A stretch of 64,000 nt of DNA, from the NCBI RefSeq assembly GCF_032108445.1, contig NZ_CP134876.1, positions 4,898,001-4,962,000 on the forward strand, given 5' to 3'. A program made the position numbers and the translations under genes. Origin of the DNA: Micromonospora halotolerans (GTDB lineage Bacteria > Actinomycetota > Actinomycetes > Mycobacteriales > Micromonosporaceae). Below, piece after piece: positions 10,470-17,565 of the stretch (positions within the stretch are counted from its first letter, which is position 1; every line of letters starts with the position of its first letter). Below the pieces are notes generated by a model. That model was not told the DNA's origin and ran no database searches. It worked only from the letters and a program-made list of their open reading frames with translations.

Positions 10470-11588
10470 TCAGACGACGTAGGCGTACAGGTCCACGATC
10501 GTGCCGTCCGCCCGATGCAACCCCGCCGAGTCGCCCTTCGTGCCGTTCCAGACGGCGGTGGTGCGGCCGTTGTGGTAGCTGGCCGCGTCATTCCGGCCCG
10601 GGCCGGTATGCACCCGCAGCAGCCCGCCCGGCGGAATCACGTAGCCGTCGCCCACCACGACCCTGGCGGATGACTGGCTGCGCAGGTACCAGCCGCTGAC
10701 GTCCACCGGCTCGCCGGAGACGTTGCGCAGGACGGCGTGCTCGCCGGTCCACTGCGGCTCGTCGCCGGGGGAGCGGCACACGATGTCCTGGACGACCACA
10801 CCCGCCGCGCCGGGCACCGGGTCGCGGCCGCGCAGCATGTTCCGCAGGGCGTACGGATAGTTGGTGATCATGCCGGCGACGCCGAGGTCGAGGGCCCGGC
10901 GCCACAGCTCCGGTGAGTCGACCGTCCACGGCACGACGGCCATGCCCGCCTCGACGACGCGGGCCGCGTCCGCGGGTTGCAGCCGGCGGACGTCCGGGTT
11001 GACCGAGTAGACCCACCCGGCGAGCTCGGTCAGCTTCCCGGCCGCCGGCACGTCGTAGGCGATCAGCGCCACCGGGACGTCGTGCAGCCGCGCGTGGAAG
11101 TCCCGGATGGCCTGCTCGTCGAAGGACCCGACGACGAGCGGCCGCGGCAGGGGGCCCCGCTCGATCTCGCCCCGACGTTCCCGCAGCCGAGCGGCGACGG
11201 CCCGCACCAGCCCGGGATTCAACGCGGGTGACTTCAGCTCGAGGTTCAGGCCGACCCGGCCGCCGAGCAGGTCGAGCAACTCGTCGAAGGTCAGGATGTG
11301 CTGGCCGGCGAAATCGTCGTCGTACCACCCTCCGGCGTCGAGCTTCCTGAGCTCGGCCAGGGTGAAGTCGTGCACGTTCCAGGGCGACCGGTCGGCGAAG
11401 ACCAGCTTGGCGTCGGTGGTGCGGGCGAGCGTGGCATCGTGGACGATCACCAACTCCCCGTCGGCGCTGAGCTGCACGTCGGTCTCGACGTAGTCGGTGC
11501 CCTCGGCGATCGCCAGCTCGAAGGCGGCCGCGGTGTTCTCCGGCGCCATGCCGGACGATCCTCGGTGCGCGTACGTCGCGGTACTCAC
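10470..11588 (-). CDS. Glycerophosphodiester phosphodiesterase with C-terminal lamin-tail domain
   Basis: Hydrolyses glycerophosphodiesters to glycerol-3-phosphate and an alcohol. The GDPD barrel occupies about residues 1-245 with AHRGSSGMAPENT (catalytic HR and Glu), ETDVQLSADGELVIVHD (metal-binding Glu/Asp and second His) and LNLELKSP. A lamin-tail-like Ig fold follows at about 262-372, with EHAVLRNVSGEPVDVSGW, YVIPPGG and VWNGTKGDSAGL. Such tails are thought to mediate binding or cell-envelope association in bacteria. There is no signal peptide, which is odd for an LTD-containing protein. The GTG at 11588 overlaps the Sir2 stop (GTGA); an ATG at 11609 would lie inside the Sir2 gene. It is convergent with the UgpAEB importer, whose product it would generate or process. 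Confidence 0.88.
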   Translation of the reverse strand: MSTATYAHRGSSGMAPENTAAAFELAIAEGTDYVETDVQLSADGELVIVHDATLARTTDAKLVFADRSPWNVHDFTLAELRKLDAGGWYDDDFAGQHILTFDELLDLLGGRVGLNLELKSPALNPGLVRAVAARLRERRGEIERGPLPRPLVVGSFDEQAIRDFHARLHDVPVALIAYDVPAAGKLTELAGWVYSVNPDVRRLQPADAARVVEAGMAVVPWTVDSPELWRRALDLGVAGMITNYPYALRNMLRGRDPVPGAAGVVVQDIVCRSPGDEPQWTGEHAVLRNVSGEPVDVSGWYLRSQSSARVVVGDGYVIPPGGLLRVHTGPGRNDAASYHNGRTTAVWNGTKGDSAGLHRADGTIVDLYAYVV

Positions 11589-12376
11589 GTCTTGTCGGTT
11601 TCCTTCCACGCGGCCGCGACGAGGGCCGGAAGGACCTGTGCGGCGGGGCCGCGCAGGTTGACGGCGGAGACCCGGTCGAGTGGGGTCGGCTCCGGGTTGA
11701 CCTGGATCACGGCAGCGCCGGAGCGGGCCGCGATCCGGGGAATCTCGGCGGCCGGGTACACGACGCCGGAGGTGCCGACCGTCAGGAGCACGTCGGAGGC
11801 GGCGGCGGCCTCGACCGCGGCGGTCAACGCCGCCTCGGGCAGCGCCTCACCGAACCACACCACGCCGGGGCGGACGAGCAGTCCACAGGACGCGCACCGC
11901 GGCGGCGGGATCCGGCCCCCTTCGTGCGGCCGCGCGACATCGCCGTCGGGTGGGTCCGGGAGGGTCGCCGGGTGACCGGCCGCGGCCACGCATCGGGGCG
12001 TGAAGAGGCTGCCGTGCAGGTGGATCGCGGCCCGGGTTCCGGCCCGCTCGTGCAGGTCGTCGACGTTCTGTGTGATGACGGTGGTGCTCGGGGCGCGGGC
12101 TTCGATGGTGGCGATGGCCAGGTGCCCGGAATTCGGCTCGGCCCGGAGCACCCTGGTGCGCCGCCATTCGTACCAGCCCCAGACCAGGTCGGGATCGGTG
12201 TGGAACGCCTCCGCGGTGGCGAGCCGCTGGGCATCGAAACGCGCCCACAGGCCGCTGAGATCGTCACGGAAGGTGGGGACGCCGCTCTCGGCGGAAATCC
12301 CGGCGCCGGTGAAGACGACGACACGGCGGGCGTCGCGGAGGAGTTGGGCCGCGCGATGCGGCAGCACACCTTCCAT
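11585..12376 (-). CDS. Sir2-family NAD-dependent deacylase (SIRT5/CobB-like class III)
   Basis: Removes acyl groups from protein lysines using NAD+, in the cytoplasm. The 263-residue product has the NAD motif GAGISAESGVPTFR at 24-37, TQNVDDLHERAG at 102-113 and the catalytic His121 in HLHGS. Y69 and R72 (in WYEWRR) match the YxxR signature of desuccinylase/demalonylase sirtuins, so short acidic acyl groups are likely substrates. The zinc module is unusual: C161-x2-C164 is normal, but the first pair has only C129, with H135 as a possible replacement ligand. The ATG at 12376 gives the normal N-terminus. It is translationally coupled (GTGA) to the downstream phosphodiesterase gene. The functional link between the two is not understood. 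Confidence 0.9.
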   Translation of the reverse strand: MEGVLPHRAAQLLRDARRVVVFTGAGISAESGVPTFRDDLSGLWARFDAQRLATAEAFHTDPDLVWGWYEWRRTRVLRAEPNSGHLAIATIEARAPSTTVITQNVDDLHERAGTRAAIHLHGSLFTPRCVAAAGHPATLPDPPDGDVARPHEGGRIPPPRCASCGLLVRPGVVWFGEALPEAALTAAVEAAAASDVLLTVGTSGVVYPAAEIPRIAARSGAAVIQVNPEPTPLDRVSAVNLRGPAAQVLPALVAAAWKETDKT

Positions 12377-12518
12377 GTCGGAGATCCTGCCACCACGTGC
12401 CGGTGTGCGGCTGCTCCGGGGCGGCCGATCGTCCGACCAACCTCCGGTGGCCTGGCCAGCTCGGGGAGTCGGTGTGAGGTCCATCGCCCGTGGGAAGTCC
12501 GGGCGGGCCGGAGCTGTT

Positions 12519-13580
12519 GTGCGGCACGTGCCGGAGACGGATGTGGTGGTTGTCGGGGCTGGGCAGGCGGGGCTGTCCAGCGCGTACCACCTGCGCTCCT
12601 CCGGTCTTGACTTCGCCGTTCTGGACGCCGACGCGGCGCCCGGCGGGGCCTGGCGGCACCGGTGGCCGACGCTGCGCATGGCGACCGTGCACGGCATCTT
12701 CGACCTGCCCGGAATGCACTTCACGCCGCCGCCGCCGGACGAACCCGCCGCCGACGCGGTGCCGGCCTATTTCGCCGCCTTCGAGCGTGAATTCGGCATC
12801 GACGTGCAGCGGCCGGTCGCCGTCACGGCCGTCCGGGACGCCGGCGACGGACGACTCCTCGTCGAATCCGACAAGGGCACCTGGACCACCCGCGCACTGA
12901 TCAACGCGACGGGGACGTGGACCAGGCCGTTCGTGCCGTACTACCCCGGGCAGGAGACGTTCCTCGGGCGGCAGCTGCACACCGCCCACTACCGGGGACC
13001 GGCGGAATTCGCCGGGAAGCGGGTGGTCGTCGTCGGGGGCGGAGCTTCGGCCGTCCAGCTCCTGGTCGAGATCGCCGACGTCGCGGCGACGACGACCTGG
13101 GTCACCCGCCGCCCGCCGGTGTTCCGGGACGGGCCGTTTACCCCGGACTACGGCCGCGAGGTGGTCGCCAAGGTGGAGGCACGCGTACGCGCCGGCCTCC
13201 CCCCGGGCAGCATCGCCAGCGCGACCGAGCTGGCGTGGACACCGCAGATGCGCGAAGCCCGGGAACGGGGTCTCCTCCGACGCCGGCCGATGTTCGACAA
13301 GATCGTCCCCGGCGGCGTCCAGTGGCGCGACGGCGCCGCGCAGGAGGTGGACGTCATCCTCTGGTGCACCGGCTTCCGGCCGGCGCTCGACCACCTGGCC
13401 CCCCTGCGCCTGCGCGGCCCTCGCGGCGGCATCGTCATGGACGGCACCCGGGTGGTCGCCGATCCCCGGATCCACCTGGTCGGCTACGGGCCGTCCGCCA
13501 GCACGGTCGGCGCGAACCGCGCCGGGCGGGCGGCGGTCCGCGAGCTGCGCGCGCTCCTGGCGGCGCCCGCCCTCACCTGA
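12519..13580 (+). CDS. Flavin-containing NAD(P)H monooxygenase-like protein (CzcO/FMO type)
   Basis: A 353-residue flavoprotein of the Baeyer-Villiger/FMO-like group that probably oxidises a small molecule. The FAD Rossmann motif GAGQAGLSSAYHL lies at about 14-26 and is followed by PGGAWRHRWPTLRM. INATGTWTRPFVPYYPG is the FMO-type linker, and the NADPH Rossmann motif is VVVVGGGASAVQL near 175-187. The C-terminal LVGYGPSASTVGANRAG region closes the FAD site. GTG at 12519 has CGGAG 6 bases upstream; a second GTG at 12528 is possible, while the open frame up to 12000 is antisense to the Sir2 gene. The full FMO identifying sequence FxGxxxHxxx(Y/F) is only loosely met, by FLGRQLHTAHY, so it may act as an oxidoreductase rather than a true monooxygenase. 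Confidence 0.82.
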   Translation: MRHVPETDVVVVGAGQAGLSSAYHLRSSGLDFAVLDADAAPGGAWRHRWPTLRMATVHGIFDLPGMHFTPPPPDEPAADAVPAYFAAFEREFGIDVQRPVAVTAVRDAGDGRLLVESDKGTWTTRALINATGTWTRPFVPYYPGQETFLGRQLHTAHYRGPAEFAGKRVVVVGGGASAVQLLVEIADVAATTTWVTRRPPVFRDGPFTPDYGREVVAKVEARVRAGLPPGSIASATELAWTPQMREARERGLLRRRPMFDKIVPGGVQWRDGAAQEVDVILWCTGFRPALDHLAPLRLRGPRGGIVMDGTRVVADPRIHLVGYGPSASTVGANRAGRAAVRELRALLAAPALT

Positions 13581-13585
13581 CCGGC

Positions 13586-14005
13586 TCAGCCGACCTGGTC
13601 GTTGTCCTTCAGCGCGCCCCAGCCGTGCCAGCGGTCGATCTCGATGACGGCGCTCACCCGCCGGCGATCGCGCCGCGGGTACGCCCTCCCGGTGTAGTGC
13701 TGGGAGAGCCGGTCGATGTCGGCCAGGTCCTCGTCGTCGCGGAGTTCGACGACGCGCCCCAGGATCGTGACGTGGGTGTACCGGGCCTGCTCGTCGAGCA
13801 CCGTCAGGGTGACCCGGGGGTCGTTGCGGAGATGGCTGAGCCGGCGGCGGCCCTCGTCCATGTTCACCATGATCCGACCGTCGTCCCACAGGTACCAGGT
13901 GGCCGCGGAGACCGGCTGACCGTCGGCCCGGAGCGTGGCGATGACCGCGGGGTTCGCCTTGCGCAGCATGGTGATCGCGGGTTCGGGCAGCGGCGGCTTC
14001 GACAT
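13586..14005 (-). CDS. PPOX-class F420-dependent oxidoreductase
   Basis: A 139-residue split-beta-barrel protein that likely uses coenzyme F420 (or FMN) to reduce a small molecule in the cytoplasm. The sequence carries the family pattern: NPAVIATLRADGQPVSAATWYLWDDG at about 18-43, followed by GRRRLSHLRNDPRVTLTVLD and YTHVTILGRVVEL, then a C-terminal IEIDRWHGWGAL. Such proteins usually work as homodimers. The ATG at 14005 has GAGGAGGAG about 5 bases upstream. It converges on the flavin monooxygenase gene with only five bases between the stop codons and no terminator hairpin. Its substrate cannot be told from the neighbours. Confidence 0.88.
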   Translation of the reverse strand: MSKPPLPEPAITMLRKANPAVIATLRADGQPVSAATWYLWDDGRIMVNMDEGRRRLSHLRNDPRVTLTVLDEQARYTHVTILGRVVELRDDEDLADIDRLSQHYTGRAYPRRDRRRVSAVIEIDRWHGWGALKDNDQVG

Positions 14006-14070
14006 GGTTCTCCTCCTCGCGACAGCGTGACCTCCGCAATGTACGCAACCGCCGGGGCGGATCCCGCCGG

Positions 14071-15273
14071 CTACCGTCTGGTCGCCGCCCGCGCCGCCCT
14101 CCGTCGCCGGGGCACCGCCAGCAGCAGGACGGCCAGGGCGCCGGCGGCACCGACGCCGAGGACGATCGGCCACGGCGTCGACCGCCCGGTCCGCGCCGCC
14201 CCGTGCTGCTCGGCCCTGACCTGGGCGACGGGACGGTCGTACTTCTTCTCGTCCGGGGTGACCAGGCGGCCGACCGACGCGCCGGGGGAGAGGGCGAAGC
14301 CCCAGTTCAGCAGCGCCGCCGCCTCGCCCAGGCTGCCCAGCGGCGCGGTCTCCGCGCCGAGCAGGGTCACGGCGAGCCGCCGGCCGTTGCGCTCGGCCAC
14401 CCCCACGTACGTCTGCCGTGCCAGGTCGGTGAAGCCGGTCTTCCCGCCGACCGTCCCCGGGTAGTGGTCCAGCAGGGTGTTGTCGTGGGTCAGGGAGAAG
14501 CCGGCCCGTCCCGGCGCTGCCGGCACCTCCGCCACCCGGGTCGCGACGTACCGCCGGAAGTCCGCGCGGGCGTAGGTGGCGCGCGCGATCAGCGCCAGGT
14601 CGTACGCGCTGGTGTACTGACCGGGACCGTCCAGGCCGGACGGTGTCACGGCGTGGGTCTGGTGTGCGCCCAGCCGGTGTGCCTCGTCGTTCATGGCCTG
14701 GACGCCGCCCTGCCGTCCGTCGGCGCCACCGCCGACGCGGGCCAGCACGTTGGCGGCGTCGTTTCCGGATTTCAGGAGAAGCCCCAGCCACAGGCTCTCG
14801 ATCGAGTACCGGCCGCCGGGCACCAGCCCCATCACCGAGCTGGCCGGATCGAGGTCCTGCAGATCCGCCCGGGTCACCTCGACCACCCGGTTCGGGTCGA
14901 GGCGGGGCATCAGGGCCGCGGCGAGCAGCATCTTCTGCACGCTGGCCGGCGTGCGGTGCTCGTGCGGTCCACACCCGCCCAGCACCGCGCCACTGTCCAG
15001 GTCGGCCACCAGCCACGAGGTGGCGGTCACCGCCGGGGCCGCCGGCGCACCGGCCGGGACGGACAGTCCCGCCGTCGCCAGCGACTCGCCGCCGACGGCG
15101 AGGTCGGCGGGACCGACCGGTGGCGGAGACGGTGCGGCCGGTGGGGCAACCGGCGGCGTCACGGTCGGGCAGGGCAGGTACGGCGTGGCGGCCCGCGCCG
15201 GTGACGCCGACACCGTGGCGGGCACGGTCAGGACGGCGCTGAGCACTACCGCGGCGGCGCGAATAATGGTCAC
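14071..15273 (-). CDS. Secreted, membrane-anchored D-alanyl-D-alanine carboxypeptidase (PBP5/DacC type, S11)
   Basis: Trims the terminal D-Ala of peptidoglycan stem peptides outside the membrane. GTG at 15273 opens a 400-residue product. A signal peptide covers about 1-29, and a long Pro/Ala-rich spacer about 35-85. The S11 transpeptidase-like domain follows with all three active-site motifs: S111-V-Q-K114, S169-G-N171 and K278-T-G280. A C-terminal membrane anchor at about 374-392 (WPIVLGVGAAGALAVLLLAV) and an Arg-rich cytoplasmic tip complete it. The transmembrane anchor replaces the amphipathic helix and PBP5-C domain of E. coli DacA, which is usual in actinomycetes. There is no partner gene next to it. 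Assignment is firm. Confidence 0.93.
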   Translation of the reverse strand: MTIIRAAAVVLSAVLTVPATVSASPARAATPYLPCPTVTPPVAPPAAPSPPPVGPADLAVGGESLATAGLSVPAGAPAAPAVTATSWLVADLDSGAVLGGCGPHEHRTPASVQKMLLAAALMPRLDPNRVVEVTRADLQDLDPASSVMGLVPGGRYSIESLWLGLLLKSGNDAANVLARVGGGADGRQGGVQAMNDEAHRLGAHQTHAVTPSGLDGPGQYTSAYDLALIARATYARADFRRYVATRVAEVPAAPGRAGFSLTHDNTLLDHYPGTVGGKTGFTDLARQTYVGVAERNGRRLAVTLLGAETAPLGSLGEAAALLNWGFALSPGASVGRLVTPDEKKYDRPVAQVRAEQHGAARTGRSTPWPIVLGVGAAGALAVLLLAVPRRRRAARAATRR

Positions 15274-15596
15274 GTCTTTGCACCGTAATCGCCCGCCATG
15301 CGGGCACGGCGCGGTTGCCGAAAGTGGTCCCGGGAGGGCGACAATTTCCGGCCTACGCCCGACCGGCACTCCCTCAAGGTGCTTGTGCCGTTTCGGGTGG
15401 CTCCGAAAGTGCGATTTCCGGCGCCCTCGACCGGTGAATCGCCGCAGCCGGGACGTTTCCCGGACCAGTGGAGACGCGGGGCGCGGCCCGGTCAGGACGG
15501 GACGGGTGAGCCGAGCGTCGTCCATTCCGTCGAAACGCGCCCCGTCGTTCGCCGCGCCGGCGAGCGTCGGGCGGAGGGCCGACAGCGGGGGAGACG
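15274..15596. other. Non-coding gap upstream of the carboxypeptidase gene
   Basis: Some 323 bases without a credible gene. The only structure I see is a small perfect hairpin, GCCCGC-CAT-GCGGGC, at 15291-15305, which falls in the 5' leader or core promoter of the carboxypeptidase gene. The rest is unstructured GC-rich sequence with a few AT-rich patches (for example around 15350 and 15415) that could hold promoters. The open frames here lack homology or ribosome sites. Confidence 0.5.
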
Positions 15597-16871
15597 TCAC
15601 GACTGGCGGGCCGGCGCCAGCCAGTCGGCGATGTCGGCGACGACGGTGGGGTCGACGTGCTGCGCCGCCTCGTAATCGGCGGGCCCGGGACGGCCGGTGC
15701 CGCGGAAGAACAGGTGGTTGTCGGCGTCGTAGACACGGATCGTGACGCCGGGCCGGTCCGTGAGCCCGGCCTCCCATCGCGCGAGGTCGTCGTCGACGGT
15801 CACCTGGTAGTCGCGGCCGCCCTGGAGGATGAGCATCGGCTTGTCCAGTGCGGCCGCCGTGGAGACCGGGTCGTAACCGCGCAGGTCCCGCCAGTACGAG
15901 GCGGACAGGCCGAGCGGCAGGTCGGCGGCCGGTGTCGACGGGGACAGGTGCGGGCTGTCGACCAGCGCGGCCTGCCGCAGGAGCACACGCACGAACTCCT
16001 GCGTCGCCGGGTCGCCGGTCAGCGAGGCGAGGTAGCGGGCGACCCGCACGGCGGCCCGGTGCATCGGCTGCGCGTCGGCGGCCAGGAGCACCAGGCCGGC
16101 CACGGACGGCTCAGCGGCTGCCACGCGCGGCGCGACCTTGCCGCCCATGCTATGTCCGAGGACGAAGACGCGGGTGGGGTCCACTGTCGGCTGTCGCTGG
16201 AGGAGGTGAACGGCGGCGACGGCGTGCGGCACGTACTCGTCGGTCATGGTGAAATCGCGAGCCTCGGCCACCTGGCCGGCATGCGTGTGGGTCACCTTGT
16301 CGAAGCGCGCCACCGCGACGCCGCGGCTGGCCAGCCCCCAGGCGAGGTCCTTGAGCGGCTTGTTCGGGCCGCTGGTCTCGTCACGGTCGAACGGCCCTCC
16401 GCCGCTGAGCAGGACGACGCCGGGACGGGGGCCGGGCCTGCGGGGCAGGCTCACCGTGCCGGCGACAGCGAGCGGACCCGAGCCCACGGTGACCTCGTGC
16501 TCGTCGAACATGGTCGGGGACGCGTAGGGCGGCGGAGTCCACGCGGCGGGCGCACCGGGTGCGAGGCGGAGACCGTGCAGCATGCCGTCGGCGTCGACGG
16601 ACATGATCACCGTGCGGTCGCCGCGCTCGCAGGTCACCGGAACGCTCACCCGGACCAGGCCGGCGGCGGTCGGCTCGCTCAGCGGTGCGCCCACGACGCG
16701 GAGCGCCCCGGATCTGCCGATCTCGGCCTCCCAGGCCGCCCGCAGTGTCCCGGCGGAGACGACGGCCCGCAGCGCGGGGGCGAACCGCTTCTCGATCTCG
16801 GCGAAGCGGCCGTCGCGGGCCAGTGCGACGACCTCGAGGGCGTGCTCCGCCGGCCTGCTTCCTGAGATCAT
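15597..16871 (-). CDS. Alpha/beta hydrolase with N-terminal DUF3887-like domain
   Basis: A cytoplasmic esterase-like hydrolase of about 424 residues. Residues about 1-115 resemble the NTF2-like DUF3887 module (ERFAPALRAVVSAGTLRAAW). An alpha/beta-hydrolase domain follows, with the oxyanion region LLSGGGPFDRDETSGPNKP and a nucleophile elbow GHSMGG (Ser near 241). Asp in LQGGRDYQV and His in YDADNHLFF complete the triad. This architecture matches bacterial acyl-peptide/serine-aminopeptidase-type hydrolases such as the YqiL/CocE-adjacent group; the substrate is unknown. ATG 16871 has GGAAGGGGCGGGG in front of it; ATGs at 16886 and 16892 are possible but lack such a site. It is divergent from an HTH regulator with a near-palindrome between them, so it is probably that regulator's target. 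Confidence 0.82.
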   Translation of the reverse strand: MISGSRPAEHALEVVALARDGRFAEIEKRFAPALRAVVSAGTLRAAWEAEIGRSGALRVVGAPLSEPTAAGLVRVSVPVTCERGDRTVIMSVDADGMLHGLRLAPGAPAAWTPPPYASPTMFDEHEVTVGSGPLAVAGTVSLPRRPGPRPGVVLLSGGGPFDRDETSGPNKPLKDLAWGLASRGVAVARFDKVTHTHAGQVAEARDFTMTDEYVPHAVAAVHLLQRQPTVDPTRVFVLGHSMGGKVAPRVAAAEPSVAGLVLLAADAQPMHRAAVRVARYLASLTGDPATQEFVRVLLRQAALVDSPHLSPSTPAADLPLGLSASYWRDLRGYDPVSTAAALDKPMLILQGGRDYQVTVDDDLARWEAGLTDRPGVTIRVYDADNHLFFRGTGRPGPADYEAAQHVDPTVVADIADWLAPARQS

Positions 16872-16896
16872 CCCCGCCCCTTCCATTCTCAATTGT

Positions 16897-16910
16897 TGCG
16901 AACGTTAGCA
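16897..16910. promoter_or_regulatory. Candidate operator between the hydrolase and its divergent regulator
   Basis: TGCGAACGTTAGCA is palindromic except for one base pair and sits in the middle of a 58-base divergent gap. The spacing forces overlap with both promoters, so binding by the adjacent regulator would control both genes. Confidence 0.45.
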
Positions 16911-16929
16911 CGTATGAGATCGTTGGGCG

Positions 16930-17520
16930 ATGGACGTCCTGGAGCTCCTGGCCCACCCGGTGCGGCTGCGGATCGTGCACGCCATGCGGGGCGGCCGCAC
17001 GCTCACGACCGCGCAGCTCTGCGCCCGGATCTCCGATGTCTCGAAGGCGACCGTCTACCGGCACGTCGACCTGCTGGCCGGCGGAGGCATCCTGGAGGTC
17101 GCCGACGAGCGCCGGGTACGCGGCGCGGTGGAGCGTCGATACCGCCTGCGCCAGGACCGGGCGGTCATCGACCCCGCCGTGATGGAACTCCTCTCCGCCG
17201 ACGACCATCGACGGGCGTTCGCCACCGCGATGGCCGCCCTGCTCGCCGAGTTCGACGCCTACCTCGACCGCGAGAACGCCGACCCGGCGGCGGACCTCGT
17301 CGGCTACCGACAGCACGCGCTCTGGCTCAGCAGGGACGAACTCCGTGAGCTGATCGGCGAACTGCGGACGGCCATCGCGCCCCGGCTGGCGAACCGATCG
17401 ACACCCGACCGCGCCCGATACCTCCTCAGCCCGATCCTCTTCCCGACCGAGGAACCGAACACCGATCCCGACGCGGACCCGTCGGACCCTCCGGAAGCCC
17501 CCGGCGCCGCCGCGGTCTGA
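16930..17520 (+). CDS. Helix-turn-helix transcriptional regulator (ArsR-like winged helix)
   Basis: DNA-binding regulator of 196 residues. The N-terminal winged helix (about 1-80) begins MDVLELLAHPVRLRIVHAM, typical of ArsR-like and 'helix-turn-helix domain' regulators. The recognition region DVSKATVYRHVDLLAGGGILEV and the wing VERRYRL follow. The C-terminal half (LSADDHRRAFATAMAALLAEFDAYL, then LSRDELRELIGELRTAI) is a helical effector/dimer domain seen in many actinomycete regulators. The last about 25 residues are acidic, Pro-rich and probably disordered. No ribosome site precedes the ATG, so translation may be leaderless. It probably controls the divergent alpha/beta hydrolase gene and itself through the near-palindrome at 16897-16910. 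The ligand is unknown. Confidence 0.85.
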   Translation: MDVLELLAHPVRLRIVHAMRGGRTLTTAQLCARISDVSKATVYRHVDLLAGGGILEVADERRVRGAVERRYRLRQDRAVIDPAVMELLSADDHRRAFATAMAALLAEFDAYLDRENADPAADLVGYRQHALWLSRDELRELIGELRTAIAPRLANRSTPDRARYLLSPILFPTEEPNTDPDADPSDPPEAPGAAAV

Positions 17521-17565
17521 GGCACCGACGCCGCCCCGACCCGATCCTTCTGCCACGGGGGTCGG

